The translations under genes and the position numbers were made by a program. Positions 16,552 through 24,784 of a DNA stretch of 47,390 nt are shown one piece after another (positions within the stretch are counted from its first letter, which is position 1; every line of letters begins with the position of its first letter). The notes below the pieces were generated by a model. That model did no database searches. It was given only the letters and a program-made list of their open reading frames with translations, and was not told the DNA's origin. The DNA is taken from contig VMSV01000116.1 in assembly GCA_013791935.1 (NCBI GenBank), positions 1 to 47,390 of the forward strand, written 5' to 3'. Source of the stretch: Desulfobacteraceae bacterium. Its GTDB lineage: Bacteria; Desulfobacterota; Desulfobacteria; Desulfobacterales; UBA5616.

Positions 16552-17985
16552 TCACTTTTTCATCTCGGTGACGTAGAACCCGTAATTCCCCCGTTTAAAC
16601 AGGATTTTGACGGTGGCCCGATTTTTATCTCGGTTCACTTCGGTGAAAAAAGCCTCCTTGTTGTCCACAGGTACCCGGTTGACTTCTTTGATCACGTCCC
16701 CCCGTTTTAAGCCCGCCGCATCGGCCTTTCCTCCAGGTTCCGTAGCCGTTACCACGACTCCGGTTTCATTTTCGGCATATCCCAGTTGCTGTGCATCTTC
16801 TGCTTTTAAGGTTTCAACGCTTAATCCAAAAGCATTTTGGGTGTCCGATCCCCCCCGGGCCATCATTTCTCCTTCTTTCCTCTTGGAAAGCGTAACGTAA
16901 ACCGTTTTTTCCTTTCCATTCCGAATCAGGTCAATTTTTGTGTTCTTGCCCACGGGTGAATTGGCGATCTGCATGGACAATTCCTTGGGCGTGCTCACGG
17001 ATTTCCCGTCAATGGTCACAATGAGGTCATTGGGCTGAATGCCCCCCAGGTCTGCAGGGTCCCCTTTATAAACTTGGGTAACCAGGACTCCCTTGGATTT
17101 TTTGATGCCGTAATATTCCGCAAGCTCCGGTGTCAATTCCTGGATGCCCACCCCCATCCATCCCCGGGTGACCTCACCGTTTTCCTTTAATTGGTCAATG
17201 ATGCCCTTGGCCAGGTTGATGGGAATGGCAAAACCGATGCCCTGACCCCTTGCAATGATGGCAGTATTGATGCCGATCACCTTTCCATCCATGCTGATGA
17301 GTGGTCCGCCGCTGTTACCCGGATTGATGGATGCGTCGGTTTGAATGAAATCATCATAGGGTCCGGAGCCGATGGTTCTTCCCTTGGCGCTTACAATCCC
17401 TGCGGTTACGGTTTGTTCCAGTCCAAACGGGCTGCCGATGGCCGTTACCCAGCTTCCCACTTTCAAGCTGTCCGAATCCCCCAAGGGTAGAGATTTCAAG
17501 CTTTTCGCTCCGGATATTTTGATCAGGGCCAGATCGGTATTGGGATCACGGCCCACGATTTCTGCGTCATATTCTTCACCCCCCGCCAGTTTCACCTTGA
17601 TCTTGTCGGCGTCTTCAACCACATGGTTGTTGGTGACGATATACCCCTTTTCATCAATCACGAAACCTGAGCCAAGACTCTGCTGTTTATAATCAGGATT
17701 CGGGTTATTCTTGAGAAAAGGAGGGAGCATATCTTCAAAATTTTTGTCATTGCCGAAAGGGCTTCCGAAGAAGTGTTCAAAGACTCTTCCTCCGCCTTTA
17801 ACGGTTTTTTCCGTACTGATATTGACAACTGACGGTTTGGCGGCTTCGGCGATCCCGCTGAAACTTCCGGGGATCAGAAAATCGTTTTCGGAACTCGCAA
17901 AGGTCTGGGCTGCATTCGAAAGCAAAAGAGAACAGACCATGCCGGTCAATCCGATGAAAGTACCAAGGATTTTTAAATATTTCAT
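16552..17985 (-). CDS. periplasmic HtrA/DegP-type serine protease
   Basis: A 477-residue Do-family protease/chaperone of the periplasm. The signal peptide ends near residue 30 (QTFA). The chymotrypsin-like domain has the catalytic triad H121 (TNNHVVED), D151 (NTDLALIKI) and S225 (GNSGGP), and two PDZ domains occupy about 265-355 and 375-470. Such proteins degrade or refold damaged envelope proteins. It follows a kinase gene by 102 nt on the same strand, and a response regulator precedes that kinase. The three form a probable envelope-stress operon in which the sensor would control the protease, similar in logic to CpxRA-DegP. Confidence 0.96.
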   Translation of the reverse strand: MKYLKILGTFIGLTGMVCSLLLSNAAQTFASSENDFLIPGSFSGIAEAAKPSVVNISTEKTVKGGGRVFEHFFGSPFGNDKNFEDMLPPFLKNNPNPDYKQQSLGSGFVIDEKGYIVTNNHVVEDADKIKVKLAGGEEYDAEIVGRDPNTDLALIKISGAKSLKSLPLGDSDSLKVGSWVTAIGSPFGLEQTVTAGIVSAKGRTIGSGPYDDFIQTDASINPGNSGGPLISMDGKVIGINTAIIARGQGIGFAIPINLAKGIIDQLKENGEVTRGWMGVGIQELTPELAEYYGIKKSKGVLVTQVYKGDPADLGGIQPNDLIVTIDGKSVSTPKELSMQIANSPVGKNTKIDLIRNGKEKTVYVTLSKRKEGEMMARGGSDTQNAFGLSVETLKAEDAQQLGYAENETGVVVTATEPGGKADAAGLKRGDVIKEVNRVPVDNKEAFFTEVNRDKNRATVKILFKRGNYGFYVTEMKK

Positions 17986-18087
17986 GTTTGATAACCTCCT
18001 GATAGAATCTGTTTTGAACTGATGTTATTTTTAGCCTACTCTAAACCAATTAAATGACCGCACCATGACGACAGGATTACCATTTGG

Positions 18088-19506
18088 TCATTTTTGAAGC
18101 GGCTCCGCCAAAGGAAGCCTGATGAGAAAAATGCTGCCTTTACCCGGGGTGCTGGTAACGGAAATGGTCCCACCGTGGGATCTTACCATGGCTTTGGCCA
18201 AGCTGAGGCCCAGGCCGGTACCGGGCATGGAACGGCTTTGATCACAGCGGTAAAATCGTTCAAAAATAGGATCAAGATCCTTCTGTGAAATACCGATTCC
18301 TGTATCCATCACCTCAACACAACCTGTTTTACCGGAATCGACATAGGTTCGGAGGGTCACAGAACCCCCGGATGGGGTGTATTTTATGGCATTATCCAAT
18401 AGATTGGCAATCATTCTCTGAATCATGGGCCGATCCCCATGGATTTGGAATGGGCCCTCATTCCTGAAGGCCAGTACAATGTCTTTGTCTTCAGCCGCAG
18501 GCAAGAACAGCTCACAGGCCTGCTCTGCCAGCTTGTCCATGGAGATCAAATCATTTTCCTTTTTTACGACCCCGGCCTCTGTCTTTGAGATCACCAGCAT
18601 GGTGTTGATCATATCCAGGAGGCGATCGCATTCTTCAATGGTGCTGGCGGCCATGTTTTCAAATTCATTCATGGGGCCCGGGGTTATGAGGGTGACTTCG
18701 GCAAGTCCCCGAATTCTAGTGATGGGGCTTCTCAAATCATGGGCGATATTATCGCTGATATCCTTGATGTTTTGAACCAGAGTCTGAATGTGGTCCAGCA
18801 TTCGATTGAAAGTCATGGCCAGTTCATTAATTTCGTCATCCCGCTGATTTAAAGGCACCCTTTCATCCATGGCACCTTCTGCGATGTATTTTGCCGTTTT
18901 GGTCACGGCTTCCACGCCGAGTGTGGCCCTTCTGGCCATGAACCAGCCGATCCATGCTGAAAAGACAATCAGAGCCGCCATGACGGCCATGAACATTCTC
19001 TGAAACGCCTCGATGAAACGGGTCTGGTTTTCCATGGATTGACCCAATTGCAGCAATATACCAGGGCCGATGATGCCATAGAGAATTCTCACCTTGTGTT
19101 TCTGGGAAATGGCTGTGGTTTCGATCACGGGCTTTTGGTCCTGAAGCAGTTTTTTCAGCGATTCCCGGCTGATTTCGATGTTTTTCCAGAAGGACATGTT
19201 GGAGGAGGAAAAGGTAGTACCGTCCGGATAGAGGAGTCGAACAAAGATCTTCTTTTCCCCGGCGGCCTGGGCTTCCAGAACCACCACACGTTTGACTGCT
19301 TCAATCCCGTTTAGATGCATAAGAGAGGATAGTTCCTTGTCCCTGCTGAGGAGTTCCTGATCGGTGGCGTTTTGCAGAAACGTGTTGATGAAAACGTAAA
19401 ACAGCAGAAAGGCGATCCCGGAAGAAAAAATGGAAACTCCGGCATACCAGAGGGTGAGTCGAAAAGCCAGGGTTCGAAGGACCTTAAACCGGCTCTTTGA
19501 GAACAT
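18088..19506 (-). CDS. membrane sensor histidine kinase (HAMP-HisKA-HATPase)
   Basis: A 472-residue kinase. Transmembrane segments at about 16-40 and 172-190 bound a periplasmic region of ~130 residues with no recognisable metal motif. A HAMP domain follows (about 190-242), then the HisKA box DNIAHDLRSPITRIRG with H256, and the HATPase motifs LLDNAIKYTPSGG, DTGIGI and GTGLGLSLAKAMVRSHGG. Its start codon overlaps the end of the response regulator gene by 23 nt, a typical coupled pair. The signal is unknown; HtrA downstream suggests envelope damage. The CusS/heavy-metal sensor subfamily is a possible alternative from the overall layout. Confidence 0.95.
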   Translation of the reverse strand: MFSKSRFKVLRTLAFRLTLWYAGVSIFSSGIAFLLFYVFINTFLQNATDQELLSRDKELSSLMHLNGIEAVKRVVVLEAQAAGEKKIFVRLLYPDGTTFSSSNMSFWKNIEISRESLKKLLQDQKPVIETTAISQKHKVRILYGIIGPGILLQLGQSMENQTRFIEAFQRMFMAVMAALIVFSAWIGWFMARRATLGVEAVTKTAKYIAEGAMDERVPLNQRDDEINELAMTFNRMLDHIQTLVQNIKDISDNIAHDLRSPITRIRGLAEVTLITPGPMNEFENMAASTIEECDRLLDMINTMLVISKTEAGVVKKENDLISMDKLAEQACELFLPAAEDKDIVLAFRNEGPFQIHGDRPMIQRMIANLLDNAIKYTPSGGSVTLRTYVDSGKTGCVEVMDTGIGISQKDLDPIFERFYRCDQSRSMPGTGLGLSLAKAMVRSHGGTISVTSTPGKGSIFLIRLPLAEPLQK

Positions 19507-20161
19507 ACCCCACTCCTCGTACCGTTTGGATCATTTTTTCCACAAAAGGCTTGTCGATTTTGTCTCTCAAACGGCAGATTCTAGCCTCAACCACATTGGT
19601 TTGCGGATCGAAATTATAGTCCCAGACATGCTCCATGATCATGGTTTTAGACACCACCCGGCCCTTGTGACGCATGAGATAGGCCAGTAAGGAAAATTCC
19701 AGGGGTTGAAGCTCGATGGATAGGCCTTTCCGAATCACCTGGCGTGTGAGCAGGTTGACGGAAAGGTCCCCCGCGGTGATGGAAGCAGGTTCGGTGGCTC
19801 CCGATGATCTTCGAATCAGAGCTTGGATTCGGGCCAGCAGTTCGGAAAAGGCAAAGGGCTTGGTGAGGTAGTCATCTCCTCCGGCATAGAGCCCTTTCAC
19901 TCTATCGTCGATGGTTCCCATGGCGCTCAGAATAATCACCGGGGTATTGATTTTCTGCTTTCTCATGCTTTCGATCAGGGTGAGTCCGTCCAGGCCGGGC
20001 AACATAACATCAATCACCGCAGCATCATAAGGTTCTGTGAGGGCCAGATGAAGGCCATCTTCGCCATTTGCCGCGTGATCCACGGCAAACCCTGCGGCCC
20101 GAAGGCCTTTCAGAATAAAGAAAGCAATTTTTTCATCATCTTCGGTTAGCAGTATTCTCAT
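19484..20161 (-). CDS. OmpR-family response regulator
   Basis: A 225-residue two-domain regulator. The receiver has D8-D9, phospho-acceptor D51 (AVIDVMLPG), T/S in ILSAMG and K in YLTKPF. The C-terminal winged helix (about 128-222) has LEFSLLAYLMRHKGRVVSK, the recognition helix region TNVVEARICRLRDKID and the terminal TVRGVGYVL. The start at MRILLTEDDE (20161) matches the family; an upstream extension of 20 residues to 20221 is charged and unlike the family. It is the first gene of the regulator-kinase-htrA set and probably binds its own promoter in the ~110 nt shared with the metallophosphoesterase gene. Confidence 0.94.
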   Translation of the reverse strand: MRILLTEDDEKIAFFILKGLRAAGFAVDHAANGEDGLHLALTEPYDAAVIDVMLPGLDGLTLIESMRKQKINTPVIILSAMGTIDDRVKGLYAGGDDYLTKPFAFSELLARIQALIRRSSGATEPASITAGDLSVNLLTRQVIRKGLSIELQPLEFSLLAYLMRHKGRVVSKTMIMEHVWDYNFDPQTNVVEARICRLRDKIDKPFVEKMIQTVRGVGYVLKEPV

Positions 20162-20333
20162 GGGTCGCCGTGACTTTTTGGTTCCGCTCTTCTTGTTCCG
20201 CTCTTTTGGGTCGTCCACCACTGGTAAGGATCGGGATTTGCCTTTTCATTCAGGTTTCTTGATGGTATACAATTTTTTATTACAGCAAAAACATTCAATT
20301 GTCAAAATTCAAAGGAGTGGTAGGCTCCACGCC

Positions 20334-21458
20334 ATGGCAAGATTCATTGTCTTCTATCTTCTGATTTACGGACTGCTTCACGCAGTATTTTTCCACCGGA
20401 TCACCCTGGCCTTCCCCCTTAGGGGGTGGCTCCTGGTTTTGGTTTTGGGGTTTCTCCTTCTCATGATTTTATCCCCCATGATATCGAGGATGCTGGAAAC
20501 CAGGGGGCATGATTTTGCAGCCCGAATCGCCGCCTTTGTCGGCTATGCCTGGATGGGGTTTATCTTTTTTGCATTCCTGGGAAGTCTCTGCCTTTATCTG
20601 GTGGATGGGTTTTCCTGGGTATCCCGGCTGATATTTCCTGGATTCCATGTGTTGACCGATAAAATCCTGATGACAGGGTTGATGGGGTTGATCCTCGGGG
20701 TTATGGGGTATGGTGCTTATGAAGCCCTGAATTTGAGAGTCGAAAGGCTCACCCTCCACACTCAAAGACTGCCCGGAGAAGTGGATCGCCTTCGAATCGT
20801 TCAGATCTCGGATATTCATCTGGGTATCATCAACAGGGATGCTTTCCTTGGAAAAGTCATGGACAGGGTAAGGCAGGAAAAGCCCGATATGCTGGTTTGT
20901 ACCGGGGACCTGGTGGATGGCTCCATGACCAATTTAATGCATCTTTCCGATCTCATAAAAAGCGTCAATCCTGACTACGGCAAATTCGCCGTCACGGGCA
21001 ACCATGAATACTACGCCGGGCTGGACCATGCCCTTGATTTTATGAAAAAGTCGGGATTTGAAATCCTGCGGCAGGAAGCCAAAACCGTCCATCAGGTCAT
21101 CAATGTAGTTGGGGTGGATGACGGAGGCCGATACAGCAAGGTCCAAGCGGCGGAAACCCTTGGCAAGGCGGCCAATGGCCTGTTCACCCTCTATCTGGTG
21201 CATCGGCCGGATCTCTCACCCGAATCAAAGGGGCTTTATGATCTTCAATTGTGTGGCCATACCCATAACGGCCAGATATTCCCTTTTAATTATTTTGTGG
21301 CGACCCAGTTCCCTTTGCTCAAAGGATTTCACCGGCTTTGCGAACGTTCCAGTCTTTATATCAGTCGTGGCACAGGCACCTGGGGACCTCCCATTCGATT
21401 TCTTTCCCCTCCTGAAATCACAGTCATTGACATCATAAGGGGGGATGGGGGGCCTTGA
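20334..21458 (+). CDS. membrane-anchored metallophosphoesterase (YkuE/YaeI-like)
   Basis: A 374-residue protein with about four N-terminal transmembrane segments (residues ~1-135) and a calcineurin-like metallophosphoesterase domain. The metal-binding motifs are complete: ISDIHLG, TGDLVDG, GNHEYYAG and CGHTHNGQ. Relatives are two-metal phosphodiesterases acting on membrane-linked substrates such as UDP-diacylglucosamine or phospholipid precursors; the substrate here is not evident. ATG at 20334 begins directly with a membrane segment; an upstream open extension is rejected because it overlaps the regulator gene and lacks family similarity. The 3' end overlaps the convergent patatin gene by 26 nt. 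Confidence 0.9.
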   Translation: MARFIVFYLLIYGLLHAVFFHRITLAFPLRGWLLVLVLGFLLLMILSPMISRMLETRGHDFAARIAAFVGYAWMGFIFFAFLGSLCLYLVDGFSWVSRLIFPGFHVLTDKILMTGLMGLILGVMGYGAYEALNLRVERLTLHTQRLPGEVDRLRIVQISDIHLGIINRDAFLGKVMDRVRQEKPDMLVCTGDLVDGSMTNLMHLSDLIKSVNPDYGKFAVTGNHEYYAGLDHALDFMKKSGFEILRQEAKTVHQVINVVGVDDGGRYSKVQAAETLGKAANGLFTLYLVHRPDLSPESKGLYDLQLCGHTHNGQIFPFNYFVATQFPLLKGFHRLCERSSLYISRGTGTWGPPIRFLSPPEITVIDIIRGDGGP

Positions 21459-22368
21459 GACCGAGCCATTTTTTGGCAGCTGAAACGCCGAATTCAAAGC
21501 CTTCGGCCAGTTTTACCCTGCCATGGCTGATGCGGTTGAGCTTAAATTGTTCCGGAGGATAAAGGATCGAGATGCCGGGATGGTTGAGGTAGAGATCATC
21601 TATGATGGCATTATAGCCTATAAATCGTTGATCCAGGGCCTCCACCAAATAACGGTATTTTTCATCCTTATAATAATTCTCATAAAGCGTCTTGACCCAG
21701 AAGGATTCCTGGCTTTTTCGGTACCCTTTGTAATGGGACATGACCACTAGAATGTCTTCTTCTTTGTAGCCCAGATCCAGGGCTTTTTTAAAAGGGATGG
21801 GATCCAGAAGGGCGCCGTCCAAAAATTGATGGTTCCGGTATTTTACAAAGCCTCTGTAGAGATAAGGGACCGCTGCCGTGGCTTTGAGGGCGGTTACGAT
21901 ATCATCCTCTCTGGAGTTGAGATAGACCGTTTTCGGTTTGGTGTATGGGGTACAATCGGTTGCAGTGATGAGCACCGGACAGCATTTTTTCAGCATTTTG
22001 ATATCCATGGGGTCATCGCCGTTGATGATGGTTTCAATGATCCAGTCAATATCCAGAATATGTTTGTCAGGATGGATCACATTGGAAAAGTTGATGAAAT
22101 CAGCGGATGGAATGTAGGTGAAGAAGGCGTCCCGGGCCAGGTGGATTTGATCTGAAGCATAAAGGGCGCCGTTTAAGGCTCCGGCTGAGGATCCGATGAT
22201 GATTTCCCAGGGAAAATAGTGTTTATCGGTAAAGGCCTGCAAAACACCGGTTAAGAACACGCCCCTCATGCCGCCCCCTTCAAGAACCAGAGCTTTTTTC
22301 CTGAGATGAGAAGGAAAGGGCCTGAAACATCTGTCGAAGAAGTCGGAAAACCTTTTGCTGATTTTCAT
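21433..22368 (-). CDS. patatin-like phospholipase
   Basis: A 311-residue lipid acyl hydrolase of the bacterial patatin family. The oxyanion motif is LEGGGMRGVFLTGVLQAF near residue 30, the nucleophile serine sits in GSSAGALNG, and the catalytic aspartate in DGALLDPIP, so the Ser-Asp dyad is complete. There is no signal peptide; YjjU-like cytoplasmic proteins share this layout, with the C-terminal stretch running to about 300 residues. Its 3' end overlaps the metallophosphoesterase gene tail to tail. It is divergent from the REC-HisKA_3 gene across an AT-rich 105-nt gap that probably carries both promoters. Confidence 0.95.
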   Translation of the reverse strand: MKISKRFSDFFDRCFRPFPSHLRKKALVLEGGGMRGVFLTGVLQAFTDKHYFPWEIIIGSSAGALNGALYASDQIHLARDAFFTYIPSADFINFSNVIHPDKHILDIDWIIETIINGDDPMDIKMLKKCCPVLITATDCTPYTKPKTVYLNSREDDIVTALKATAAVPYLYRGFVKYRNHQFLDGALLDPIPFKKALDLGYKEEDILVVMSHYKGYRKSQESFWVKTLYENYYKDEKYRYLVEALDQRFIGYNAIIDDLYLNHPGISILYPPEQFKLNRISHGRVKLAEGFEFGVSAAKKWLGLKAPHPPL

Positions 22369-22473
22369 GTTTATTTATTTCTATGGTTTATTTATTTTGA
22401 TGTTCGGTGTATTTACCAAATCCTTTTTCAATAATCAAGCACCGGAAGGCAGGGCCCTCCATAAAAGGCAATT

Positions 22474-23532
22474 ATGATTTTAATCGTGGATGATGACCGG
22501 CAGATGCGGTACATCCTGTACCACATGTTAAAAAATGCAGGATACAACTGTCTGGTATCCGGCAGTGGCCATGATGCCCTGGCTTATCTGGAAAACAATC
22601 CCGTGGAGCTGGTGATTGCGGATATCATGATGCCTGAAATGAACGGGGTGGTGCTGCTTGAACAGATCAAAAAGCGAAGCAATACGGATGTGATCCTCAT
22701 CACTGCCTATACTAGGGATTATCCCACCCATGAGATGATTGACAGGGGCGCGGATGACTTCATTCAAAAACCCATTTCAGGAAGTGAACTGATTCTCAGG
22801 GTGAAGCGGGTGCTGAAAACCAGAGCCCTGCTGGAGGAACGGAATCGCGCGGAGGCTGAAATCAGGGCCAAAGAGGCCCAGTTGAGGGCTCTTGCAGCCA
22901 GGACAGGAGATGTTGAGGAAGAAATGAGAAGAAATTTCGCCATGGAACTTCATGACCGAATCGGCCAGAACCTCACCGCCTTGAATATCAACCTCAGCCT
23001 TCTTAAAAGTGTGTTACCGGAGAATTCCGATCCTAGAAATACCAGGATCATAGAAGATTCCCAGAATCTGATTATGGAAACCGCAGAGCATACCCGGGAT
23101 ATCATGGGCAGGTTGAGGCCTGCGGCCCTGGATGATTATGGCCTGACCGGAGCCATCAAGGTCTATGCCAAGGCGTTTACTGAAAGAACAGGGATCCGGG
23201 TGGATCTGAATATGGAAAAGTATTTGAATCGCCTGCCGGTGATTGATGAGATGATTTTATTCAGGGTCTCCCAGGAAATCTTTACCAACATAGCCAAACA
23301 CTCGAAAGCCAGCCTGGTTTCGGTTTTTCTTGAAGAAACCCCTGGCCGGGTTCATTATTCCATCGCGGATAATGGAAATGGGTTTGATCCTGAAATCCTC
23401 AGCAACCCTTCAATCAAAGCAGGATACGGCATTGCTACCATCCGGGAGCGATTAAGACTTAAAAACGCTGATTTCAAGCTGGATTCAAAACCCGGGAAGG
23501 GGGCGGTGGTTGAAATCGACTATTACCGTTAA
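22474..23532 (+). CDS. receiver-HisKA_3 hybrid histidine kinase
   Basis: A 352-residue soluble protein. The receiver domain (1-120) has DDD at the N-terminus, D50-type acceptor in VIADIMMPEMNG and K in FIQKP. A coiled linker (about 120-150) leads to a HisKA_3 dimerisation helix with the phospho-His in AMELHDRIGQNLTAL. The DesK/NarX-type HATPase shows VSQEIFTNIAKHSKAS, DNGNGFDP and GYGIATIRERL. With the receiver ahead of the kinase and no output domain, it probably takes phosphate or a partner signal in and passes phosphate to a separate LuxR-type regulator, not encoded here. A small membrane protein gene follows after 15 nt. Confidence 0.93.
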   Translation: MILIVDDDRQMRYILYHMLKNAGYNCLVSGSGHDALAYLENNPVELVIADIMMPEMNGVVLLEQIKKRSNTDVILITAYTRDYPTHEMIDRGADDFIQKPISGSELILRVKRVLKTRALLEERNRAEAEIRAKEAQLRALAARTGDVEEEMRRNFAMELHDRIGQNLTALNINLSLLKSVLPENSDPRNTRIIEDSQNLIMETAEHTRDIMGRLRPAALDDYGLTGAIKVYAKAFTERTGIRVDLNMEKYLNRLPVIDEMILFRVSQEIFTNIAKHSKASLVSVFLEETPGRVHYSIADNGNGFDPEILSNPSIKAGYGIATIRERLRLKNADFKLDSKPGKGAVVEIDYYR

Positions 23533-23547
23533 CAGATACAAAAGGAT

Positions 23548-23760
23548 ATGGACATCATGCCTTTAAAAGCAATGGAGATTTTAAGAGTCGGGACGGTTTT
23601 ATTAGCTTCCGCGATCATTGGAAACTGGTTTATGGCCGAACAGAAGAAAAACAAGGTTCGGGGCTTACCCTGGTATCGGGTTTATTTGACGGTTCCGGGC
23701 ATGATTATTGTCGCAGCGGTTTTAATTCTCCCCTTGATGCTGGTCTTCTTTAAACAGTGA
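23548..23760 (+). CDS. small two-transmembrane protein
   Basis: A 70-residue protein with two predicted membrane helices: about 9-29 (ILRVGTVLLASAIIGNWF) and about 46-67 (YLTVPGMIIVAAVLILPLML), joined by a basic cytoplasmic loop (EQKKNKVRG). No motif identifies it. It starts 15 nt after the receiver-HisKA_3 gene on the same strand with AAAAGGAT upstream, so the two are likely co-transcribed, and it could be a membrane partner of that soluble kinase. It converges on the lipoprotein gene with only a 5-nt gap. Confidence 0.75.
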   Translation: MDIMPLKAMEILRVGTVLLASAIIGNWFMAEQKKNKVRGLPWYRVYLTVPGMIIVAAVLILPLMLVFFKQ

Positions 23761-23765
23761 AAGGC

Positions 23766-24515
23766 TCAGAACAGGTTGATTTTTTCCGGCGCTTTTTGGG
23801 AATCTCCTGGAATGCTTGTGCCTCCGCGCTCTTTTAAAGCCAGGATTTCCATATTGTTTACAAAATAGATTTTAATTTGGTAAATATCAGCACCGTATCG
23901 GTTTTGGGTTTTGGAGACCATAAGGGTGTCCCTTGAGAGAACCCAGTATTCAAGGCTTTCCCTATCCGATTCCAGCGCAACTGACTTGGGCTTGCCGTAT
24001 TTTTCCCGAATACCGTCAATGAGGTGCTGACTGCCGGCTTCCGTAAGGATCTCAACCATAAGGGGTTTATGGTTCAAATTGGAAAACCATATTCGGATGT
24101 ATTTAAAGAATTTATTGGTTTCAGGAGGGTATCTGTAGGTCAGGAGGGTGGTGTCGTGCTCCACGCGTTCATTGGAAACACCGTTCAACTTTTCATTCAA
24201 TCCGGCTAATTCCGCAAATTCCTTTGCAAGTAGCCCCCTCTGTTGAATTTCAAGGTCAAGGGTGGTGCGGCGGGTTACAGCTTGAGCGCCAAAGGCTTTT
24301 TTTAATTCCTCCAGAGTGGAATCGTTCAATAATGTGTTCGATTCCATATTGAAAAACGTAAAGCTCTCCGGGAACGGTTCGTTCCCTTTGGATTCGGGCC
24401 CCTCGGTTTCTTTTTTTCCGCATGCGGTAACCAGGAAAAAAAGCGAAAGAATCACGGCTGTGACGGTGAATACCGGCCTGTTTTTAATCATCATTCTTTT
24501 TTTGTTAAGATCCAT
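23766..24515 (-). CDS. putative lipoprotein of unknown function
   Basis: A 249-residue exported protein. The N-terminus has basic residues, a hydrophobic stretch and a lipobox ending in Cys (FFLVTAC-GKK), so it should be lipid-anchored. The mature part is charged and contains MESNTLLNDSTLEELKKAFG, and later a compact region with aromatic/beta character (YIRIWFSNLNHKPLMVEIL, YWVLSRDTLMVSKTQN). No known domain is recognised. Start at 24515 is used, but the ATG at 24494 would also give a good signal peptide. It stands alone, divergent from the S1-domain protein gene. Confidence 0.8.
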   Translation of the reverse strand: MDLNKKRMMIKNRPVFTVTAVILSLFFLVTACGKKETEGPESKGNEPFPESFTFFNMESNTLLNDSTLEELKKAFGAQAVTRRTTLDLEIQQRGLLAKEFAELAGLNEKLNGVSNERVEHDTTLLTYRYPPETNKFFKYIRIWFSNLNHKPLMVEILTEAGSQHLIDGIREKYGKPKSVALESDRESLEYWVLSRDTLMVSKTQNRYGADIYQIKIYFVNNMEILALKERGGTSIPGDSQKAPEKINLF

Positions 24516-24784
24516 GGTGTTTATAATTTATCCGGACTATTCAGGGGGTTAATCGGATTATGCATTTTACCAAAATAATCTTTATCGTCATGGAATGTCA
24601 AGGGAATTGGACGGAAAGTTTGATGTAAAAGAAAAATTCATTCCATGGATTTGTAAAAGAATGGTGATGTCCTGGAGAATGACCTTGAAAAAACCGGCAA
24701 GCCTTGGTATTCGGTATTGCATTCCATGTCAATCCGACCATTTCCATCCAACGGTTTGACCGGTTAAAACAAAGGAGGCGGAAG

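Noticed and set aside
20160-20333. A longer N-terminus for the metallophosphoesterase starting at 20160
   Set aside because: It overlaps the response regulator start, has no ribosome site, and the added residues are not like a membrane protein start.
24589-24735. CATGGAATG/CATTCCATG repeats before the S1-domain gene as an operator
   Set aside because: The copies are irregularly spaced and short enough to arise by chance.
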